In this document: piece after piece, positions 28,082-34,406 of the stretch
Layout of the letters: each line of letters opens with the position of its first letter
How positions within the stretch are numbered: position 1 is the stretch's first letter
Source: Mollicutes bacterium
GTDB taxonomy: Bacteria; Bacillota_I; Bacilli_A; Izemoplasmatales; Izemoplasmataceae
Reading direction: 5' to 3'
Assembly: GCA_003559235.1 (NCBI GenBank)
Contig: PWME01000116.1
Span: 1 to 34,406, forward strand
Length of the DNA: 34,406 nucleotides
The notes under the pieces: model-generated
What the model saw: the letters and a program-made list of their open reading frames with translations, nothing else
What the model was told of the DNA's origin: nothing
Databases searched by the model: none
Made by a program: the position numbers and the translations under genes

Positions 28082-30292
28082 ATGGGAAAATTGCCAATAG
28101 ATGAAAAGATTAAACTAACGAGTGGTCAAGGGAACTGGCATCTCTTTGAAAGTGCATTGCTTGAAGGCCGAAGCATTAATGTGGCAGATGGTCCACACGG
28201 AGTTAGGGTGTATGGCAAAGCGGTGGATGCTGGCAACTTTTTAAACCAATCGAACCTAATGCCGGCAACGCTTTTTCCAAGTGCTTCTGCAATGGCGTCA
28301 ACGTGGAACAAGGAATTAATCGAAAACGTTGGTAAAATTATCGGACGTGAATGTCGCTATTATCAAATTGATGTTTTATTGGGACCTGGTATCAACTTAA
28401 AGCGTAGTCCTTTAGGGGGGCGTAATTTTGAATATTATAGTGAAGATCCGTATTTAACCAGTACCATTGCGGAAGCTTTTGTAAAAGGCGTTCAGTCTGA
28501 ACATGTCGGCGCGTGTATCAAACACTTTGGACTCAATGAACAAGAAACGATGCGCCGATTTGTGGATGTGAAGGTGGATGAACGCACCATGCATGAAATG
28601 TATCTATACCCATTTTATAAGGTCATAAAGAACGCGCAACCATGGATGGTTATGAGTAGTTACAATCGCTTAAATGGTGTGTACGCTTCTGAGTCTTCTT
28701 ATTTACTAAAGGATATCCTCCGTAAACGTTGGGGATATCAAGGGGTGGTTGTTTCAGATTGGGGTGCGGTTCAAGATAAAGTTAAATCTTTAAAAAATGG
28801 CATGAATATTGACATGCCGGGACCGTCAGCATTTGAAAGTAAGGTGAAGGATGCCTTACAACAAGGAACATTAACTGAACGTGAACTCGATGAGAGTTTA
28901 AAGCCTGTATTCGATTTACACAAACGCATTCAAACAACCCAAAAACTTAAAGACATTAATTTCGAAAAGCATCATCAGAGGGCAAAAAGTGTAGCCGAAG
29001 AAGCGATTGTTTTACTTGAAAATGATGGCGTTTTGCCGATAAAAAACCACCAAACAAAACTGGGTATTGTCGGGGATTTTGCAAAACATCCACGCATTAA
29101 TGGTGGTGGGAGTGCAACGGTGAGGCCTTATAAACAAGAAATCCCGTATGATGCGTTTAAAGAAGTCTTTGACAATATTGATTATGCCCAAGCATATCAA
29201 GAAGAAGAAACAACCGATGCATTAATCGCTGAAGCGGTTGACGTTGCTAAGGCGAGTGACATTGTTTTATTCTTCACTGGGACAACAAAAGCCACTGAAA
29301 CCGAAGGGCAGGACCGACCTCATATGATGCTTCCCGTGAGCCATCTTAACGTTTTTAATGCAATGCGGAAGATCAACAAAAACATAGTCGTAATCTTAAG
29401 CAACGGCAGTGCTTTGGATTTACGGTCTGTGCGACCCCATAGTCGGGCTATTTTAGAAACCTGGTTTTTAGGTGGTGCAGCCGGCAAAGCGATTGTTGAT
29501 GTGGTGATTGGCGCTGTGAATCCAAGCGGACGATTACAAGAAACATTTCCGTACATGGTAGAACATACACCGCATTATCCAACATTTCCTTCACTAGAAA
29601 CCGTGGATTATTCGCAAGACTTAATCATGAATGGCTATCGTTTTTACGATACCCATCGGTATGAAGTCTTGTACCCTTTTGGCTATGGTCTAAGCTATGC
29701 AACCATTGATTATAGCGATATCCGCTTTGTTAATGCAAGCGATAATCAGTCAATTATTTCTGTTGAGGTTACTTTAGAAAATCACAGTGATATTGATGCG
29801 TATGAAACGGTTCAACTTTACGTTGGCAAAAACATTGAGTACTTAATTAAACCAGAAAAAGAACTCAAAGCGTTTGAAAAAGTTTTCGTTCGTGCTAAAT
29901 CGAAAGCAATAGTTACCATTAAAGTCGAACGTGAAGCATTTGAGACTTACGATACAAGGCGTCAACAATTTGTTGTTTATAATGGGTGTTATACAATCCA
30001 TGTTGGACGGCATAGTCGTGCGATTTATGCAACGCATAGTGTCGATATTACCGACAAGGTCACGTTTCATCCTGCAATTACATTTGATTATCCAATTAAG
30101 TTTCTAAAACTTTATTATCCTCACTGGTATGAATATATCGAAACACATTATCGTCCTTTAAGGTGGCATGAACAAGAAGCACCGATTTGGCGAATTCTTA
30201 ATAGCTATCAGCGACATAAAGGTATTGATGATGTAATTCTCAAGCAGTTAATGAAAGATATAAAAGCAGATTTGGATGCATCTAATAAGTAG
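28082..30292 (+). CDS. GH3 beta-glucosidase with FN3-like C-terminus, cytoplasmic
   Basis: NVADGPHGVRVYG, LLGPGINLKRSPLGGRNFEYYSEDPYL, CIKHFGLNEQE, VVSDWGAV, FGYGLSYATIDY; SD gggagg; no signal peptide. Confidence 0.94.
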   Translation: MGKLPIDEKIKLTSGQGNWHLFESALLEGRSINVADGPHGVRVYGKAVDAGNFLNQSNLMPATLFPSASAMASTWNKELIENVGKIIGRECRYYQIDVLLGPGINLKRSPLGGRNFEYYSEDPYLTSTIAEAFVKGVQSEHVGACIKHFGLNEQETMRRFVDVKVDERTMHEMYLYPFYKVIKNAQPWMVMSSYNRLNGVYASESSYLLKDILRKRWGYQGVVVSDWGAVQDKVKSLKNGMNIDMPGPSAFESKVKDALQQGTLTERELDESLKPVFDLHKRIQTTQKLKDINFEKHHQRAKSVAEEAIVLLENDGVLPIKNHQTKLGIVGDFAKHPRINGGGSATVRPYKQEIPYDAFKEVFDNIDYAQAYQEEETTDALIAEAVDVAKASDIVLFFTGTTKATETEGQDRPHMMLPVSHLNVFNAMRKINKNIVVILSNGSALDLRSVRPHSRAILETWFLGGAAGKAIVDVVIGAVNPSGRLQETFPYMVEHTPHYPTFPSLETVDYSQDLIMNGYRFYDTHRYEVLYPFGYGLSYATIDYSDIRFVNASDNQSIISVEVTLENHSDIDAYETVQLYVGKNIEYLIKPEKELKAFEKVFVRAKSKAIVTIKVEREAFETYDTRRQQFVVYNGCYTIHVGRHSRAIYATHSVDITDKVTFHPAITFDYPIKFLKLYYPHWYEYIETHYRPLRWHEQEAPIWRILNSYQRHKGIDDVILKQLMKDIKADLDASNK

Positions 30293-30365
30293 ACAATGTT
30301 GTGTTAACATGCACAAAAATTTATGAATGCAATGCTTAGCGCATCGTCTTACCAGGGGGGATACG

Positions 30366-33026
30366 ATGAAAAGTACACTAAAGATTAATCAAGATGGCAG
30401 CTTTCATATACGTCATGTTACGGATTTAAGCTATACGTATTTTCCACTTTGTAACATCAACGGCATGAAAAGTTCGCTGACACCCAATATGGGTGGCGAT
30501 GCAACGATTGACCACAATAGCTTTATTTTACTGCCGTCAACGGTCGAAGATTTATCACAATCTTTATTAAAGAGAAATGTGTTTTTTCGCATTGAGGATA
30601 AATTAACTTGGAGTATTACCGCCCAAACACCTGAGCAAGTTATTGCCCCCGATGATGTTGAACTTTATGGCGACTTTTTGGTGCATAAAATTATGCGTAA
30701 GCATTCACAATTTACCGCCGAAATTGAAAGTTTTGTACCACATGAAGACCAATTTCAAGAAATGCATAAGATTAGCCTTCAAAATACCACGAAGAAACCC
30801 CTTAAAGTGAGACCGGTTGTTGCCGTACCTATTTACGGACGCAGCGCCGACAGTATTCGCGATCACCGCCATGTAACATCATTACTAAACCGAATAAAAA
30901 TTGTGAAAAATGGAATAATCAATCATCCCACATTCTCCTTTGATGAGCGCGGTCATCTCCTCAACCACCGTCATTATGGTGTCTTTTCAGCGTCATCGCA
31001 TCACGAAGAAGTAAAATATTATTATCCAACGCACGAAGATTTTATCGGCGAAGGACATACTCTTTATAATCCTAAATCCGTTCAAGAAATCATTGACTCT
31101 CCTTACCGTATCGGTGATATGGTTGCAGGCTATGAAGCGATGGCTGGCATGGCATATGATGAAGTCATCTTAAAACCCAACGAGACCTTAAAAATCGTGT
31201 TAACGCTCATCGTCACTGATAAAGGACAAACCCTTATGAAACACGGCGCAACCATAGATGAAAAAGCCTTTGAGAAGTTGAAGCGAAAGACAAAGATGTA
31301 TTGGGAAGCAACCTTATCGTCTTTAGTTTTTCACTTTGTAGATTACACCTTAAATGGATGGTTGAAATGGGTGACCTTACAACCAATTTTAAGAAGAATC
31401 TATGGTAACTCTTTCTTACCATATCACGACTATGGTCGTGGTGGGAAAGGATGGCGTGACTTATGGCAAGACTTATTAGCGCTTATTTTAATGGACCCTG
31501 ACTCGGTGAGGACAATGCTCATTAATAACTTCAAAGGGGTCCGCATCGACGGCAGTAATGCAACGATTGTCGGTGATAAGCCAGGTGAATTTATTGCCGA
31601 TCGCAACAACATTGCACGGATTTGGATGGACCATGGAAGTTGGCCACTCTTCACAACCAAACTCTATATCGACCACAGTGGTGATTTTGATCTTTTATGG
31701 GAAAAAGTGGGTTATTTCAGTGATCAATTTACGCATTACACAAAACACGTAAAAAAGACGAATATTTCTAATGATTCTTTGCTTAAAACCAATCAAGGGG
31801 ACACTTACTATGGTACCGTGTTAGAACACCTCATCGTTCAAAACCTTGTGCCTTATTACAATGTTGGGCCCCATAACAATATTCGTTTAGAAGATGCCGA
31901 TTGGAACGATGGGCTTGATATGGCGAAAGAAAACGGTGAGTCCGTTTCGTTTACATCGTTTTATGGTGCGAACTTGATCACCCTTTCTAAACTATTAGCG
32001 CATTCCAAAGCACGCGGCATGAAAGAGATTGCCTTATTCGAAGAATTGAAAATCCTTTTACAACGAGTATCGCATGGCGATATCGACGCCAAAAAAGCGA
32101 ATCTTCATGCGTTTTTTGAAGCGGTTAAAAACGGTGTAACTGGGACGCGTGAAATTTATCAAATATCCGAGTTAGAAAAACGTTTATATGATAAAGGCAA
32201 TGCTCTCTTAGAACATGTACGTCATCACGAATGGTTAGAAGAAGGTGAGGATGGATGGTTTAACGGGTATTATGATAATGATTCCAACCCTTTAGACAAC
32301 GTAAAGAAAAAACACATGACACTCACAGGCCAAGTGTTTTCTATCATGAGCCATGCTGCACGGGATGAACAAGTGGAAAAAATCATCCAAAGTGCTGATC
32401 GTTATCTATATGATCCAAACGTCGGTGGCTATCGGTTAAACACCGATTTTAATACCGTTAAGACTAATATGGGAAGACTCTTTGGATTCGCTTATGGTCA
32501 TAAAGAAAATGGCGCAATGTTTAGCCATATGGCCGTAATGTATGCTTATGCATTGTATCAACGAGGTTATGTTAGGGCAGGCTACAAAGTCATTAAAAGC
32601 ATCTATGAGCACAGCATCGATTTGCCATCCGCAAAAATGTATCCTGGTATCCCAGAGTATTTTGATCCTAAAGGGCGTGGCATGTATCCCTATTTAACTG
32701 GCTCAGCAAGTTGGTTCATTCTAACAATGGTCACTGAAGTGTTCGGTATTAAGGGAGATTTAGGGGATATAGTCTTTGAACCAAAGCTACTATTAGAACA
32801 GTTTGATAATCAAACCACGCTTTCTTTAAAAAAAGCCATTAGAAAGCAAATAACGACCGTTTTGTATCATAATCCGTTACACTTGGATTACCATGAGTAT
32901 GAAATTAAAGAAGTTTTCGTCGATCAAGAAAAAGTAGCATTCACAAAAACGCATAACGGCATTAAACTCAAACAAGACCAAATTGGTCGTATGATTGAGC
33001 TTGTTTTAAAAGCGAAATCATCATAA
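30366..33026 (+). CDS. GH94 phosphorylase, laminaribiose phosphorylase-like
   Basis: GRGGKGWRDLWQDLLALILMDP, NIRLEDADWNDGLDMAKENGESVSFTSFYGANL (GH94 catalytic Asp region), GSASWFI; start at ATG 30366 after aggggggatacg SD rather than 30327. Confidence 0.85.
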   Translation: MKSTLKINQDGSFHIRHVTDLSYTYFPLCNINGMKSSLTPNMGGDATIDHNSFILLPSTVEDLSQSLLKRNVFFRIEDKLTWSITAQTPEQVIAPDDVELYGDFLVHKIMRKHSQFTAEIESFVPHEDQFQEMHKISLQNTTKKPLKVRPVVAVPIYGRSADSIRDHRHVTSLLNRIKIVKNGIINHPTFSFDERGHLLNHRHYGVFSASSHHEEVKYYYPTHEDFIGEGHTLYNPKSVQEIIDSPYRIGDMVAGYEAMAGMAYDEVILKPNETLKIVLTLIVTDKGQTLMKHGATIDEKAFEKLKRKTKMYWEATLSSLVFHFVDYTLNGWLKWVTLQPILRRIYGNSFLPYHDYGRGGKGWRDLWQDLLALILMDPDSVRTMLINNFKGVRIDGSNATIVGDKPGEFIADRNNIARIWMDHGSWPLFTTKLYIDHSGDFDLLWEKVGYFSDQFTHYTKHVKKTNISNDSLLKTNQGDTYYGTVLEHLIVQNLVPYYNVGPHNNIRLEDADWNDGLDMAKENGESVSFTSFYGANLITLSKLLAHSKARGMKEIALFEELKILLQRVSHGDIDAKKANLHAFFEAVKNGVTGTREIYQISELEKRLYDKGNALLEHVRHHEWLEEGEDGWFNGYYDNDSNPLDNVKKKHMTLTGQVFSIMSHAARDEQVEKIIQSADRYLYDPNVGGYRLNTDFNTVKTNMGRLFGFAYGHKENGAMFSHMAVMYAYALYQRGYVRAGYKVIKSIYEHSIDLPSAKMYPGIPEYFDPKGRGMYPYLTGSASWFILTMVTEVFGIKGDLGDIVFEPKLLLEQFDNQTTLSLKKAIRKQITTVLYHNPLHLDYHEYEIKEVFVDQEKVAFTKTHNGIKLKQDQIGRMIELVLKAKSS

Positions 33027-33161
33027 CACTTAAAATCAAAGATTTTTAATAAAAATCGATTCAATAGCTTAAGGGTGATGATTATCAAGCGCGACTTAAT
33101 ACCGACAATCATCAGATACAAGGAGTCGATGAGTCGCCAAAATCTAATAAAGTAATAGCGC

Positions 33162-33178
33162 ACAATATATTGTATAAT
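33162..33178 (+). promoter_or_regulatory. Possible promoter with TATAAT -10 overlapping palindrome ACAATATATTGT
   Basis: cgcACAATATATTGTATAATtaacg upstream of the ORF at 33259. Confidence 0.35.
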
Positions 33179-33258
33179 TAACGCAAAGACAATCTAATAT
33201 CACGAAAAAAGAAGGAGCGTATAGTAAAATCGATTGAATTTATTATACAAAACACATT

Positions 33259-33693
33259 ATGACCAAAAACCACACATTGTATTTTTTTATGATCTTTGCC
33301 AAATCCCTCATTCCATCTGCTGTTCTATACGCAATGGGTATAGTGCTTTTTTATTTGATTTTTAATAGATACCCTCGACTCGATAGCGCATTTTTAATAG
33401 GAACACTACTCGCAGTGATGGTAAATGCGTATAGAATGATGGATATTACAAAAGATATCGTTTTAGTAAACATTATTGATTATAATGCCTTTGTTCATAA
33501 AGTCGCCAAAAAACGAAGATTTAAAATACTTGAAGATATCAATAATAGTCAATACATTATCAAAACGTCGTTTTTTGAGCGCTTATATGCCAATAACACA
33601 ACGGTCAAAGTGATTGATAAAACGCTCTATTTAAAAGGACCGAGGCGCATTGTGAACAAGTTTAGTGAAACGGTAAACATGCTTTCTGAATAG
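33259..33693 (+). CDS. Hypothetical small membrane protein
   Basis: 144 aa with two hydrophobic segments (AKSLIPSAVLYAMGIVLFYLIF, FLIGTLLAVMVNAY) followed by a basic soluble part; no family recognised. Confidence 0.5.
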   Translation: MTKNHTLYFFMIFAKSLIPSAVLYAMGIVLFYLIFNRYPRLDSAFLIGTLLAVMVNAYRMMDITKDIVLVNIIDYNAFVHKVAKKRRFKILEDINNSQYIIKTSFFERLYANNTTVKVIDKTLYLKGPRRIVNKFSETVNMLSE

Positions 33694-33843
33694 TGAGATT
33701 TCATGGGTGTGCATTACGATTAATTTATGTAGTGAACATAGGCGATTCATGTTCAAAAACATACAAAATCTTACAAGATAATGGTCAATAAAATGGTTTG
33801 ATACAATGCTGTTTTCGTGGACATCCCCACTGAAGGAGAATGT

Positions 33844-34406
33844 ATGAAAGCAAAGAAGTTGGAATCCCTGTCTCTTGAAGCGTTATGGAAATTGTTTCCG
33901 ATTGTTTTAACATCCTACCAACCGCTTTGGAAAGCGCAATTTAAGCGTGAGAAAATCTATTTGGAAGGTGTTTTGGATTTATCTAAGATAAGATGGATAG
34001 CGCATATAGGAAGTACCGCAATGGAATCTATCTATGCAAAACCAATTGTTGATATCTTAATTGAGGTAGAAAAAGATGTACTATTGCAATGTTTTCTTAA
34101 CGATTTGAACCAAGCAGGATATAGAGTCATGAGCGACCAGAAGCAGCGGCTTTCATTGAATAAAGGGTATACAGAAAATGGTTACGCTGATGAGGTCTTC
34201 CATCTTCATATGCGACACTTTGGCGATCACGATGAACTGTATTTTCGAGATTACTTAATCGATTTTCCTGAAGAAGCAAAGGCATACGAAGCTTTAAAGC
34301 ACACATTAGCTAAAAAGTACAAACACCATAGAGACCATTACACAAATGAGAAAACAGATTATGTTCATGAAATAACACAAAAGGCAAAATTATACTATGG
34401 TGATAA
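33844..34406 (+). CDS. GrpB/UPF0157-family protein (nucleotidyltransferase-like), 3'-truncated by window edge
   Basis: Open frame to the end, absent from the ORF track: MKAKKLESLSLEALWKLFPIVLTSYQPLWKAQFKREKIYLEGVLDLSKIRWIAHIGSTAMESIYAKPIVDILIEV...HLHMRHFGDHDELYFRDYL; SD gaaggag. Confidence 0.88.
   Translation, partial: MKAKKLESLSLEALWKLFPIVLTSYQPLWKAQFKREKIYLEGVLDLSKIRWIAHIGSTAMESIYAKPIVDILIEVEKDVLLQCFLNDLNQAGYRVMSDQKQRLSLNKGYTENGYADEVFHLHMRHFGDHDELYFRDYLIDFPEEAKAYEALKHTLAKKYKHHRDHYTNEKTDYVHEITQKAKLYYGD

Noticed and set aside
1-34406. CRISPR arrays, tRNA/rRNA genes, transposases, phage or toxin-antitoxin genes
   Set aside because: None seen on reading the sequence and ORFs; no repeat-spacer pattern or mobile-element protein recognised.

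Overview
The window is dominated by a dense, mostly co-directional locus (about 2.9-33.0 kb) that reads as a beta-1,3(/1,6)-glucan (laminarin/callose-type) acquisition and phosphorolysis system from a low-GC Firmicute/Tenericute-like bacterium. TGA is used as a stop, so this is not the Mycoplasma code. Recognisable parts: an ExoI-type GH3 (minus strand), a GH30, a very large GH94/GH149/GH161-type beta-glucan phosphorylase, a non-catalytic multi-CBM surface lipoprotein, a classical sugar-binding lipoprotein, a 984-aa jelly-roll/solute-binding fusion, two pairs of ABC permeases (no ATPase), an NHL/TPR/Yip1-like membrane protein, a DUF5696-like large exported protein, an exported and a cytoplasmic GH16 laminarinase, a LacI regulator, a cytoplasmic GH3 and a second, laminaribiose-phosphorylase-like GH94. 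Flanks hold ordinary genes (aldo/keto reductase, SDR epimerase, small membrane proteins, GrpB-like protein). Main points for follow-up: (1) the translationally coupled 13.6-24.6 kb transport/NHL-Yip1/DUF5696 module, whose central proteins have no obvious biochemical role; (2) an in-frame TAA just after an intact lipoprotein signal peptide at the start of the minus-strand GH3 gene, which has its own extended -10 promoter, operator and Shine-Dalgarno; (3) an exact 14-nt operator-like sequence at both divergent promoters plus a second AAACGTTT class at other promoters of the locus; (4) strong non-terminator hairpins flanking the solute-binding-protein gene. All assignments are from reading translated sequence; no searches were run.
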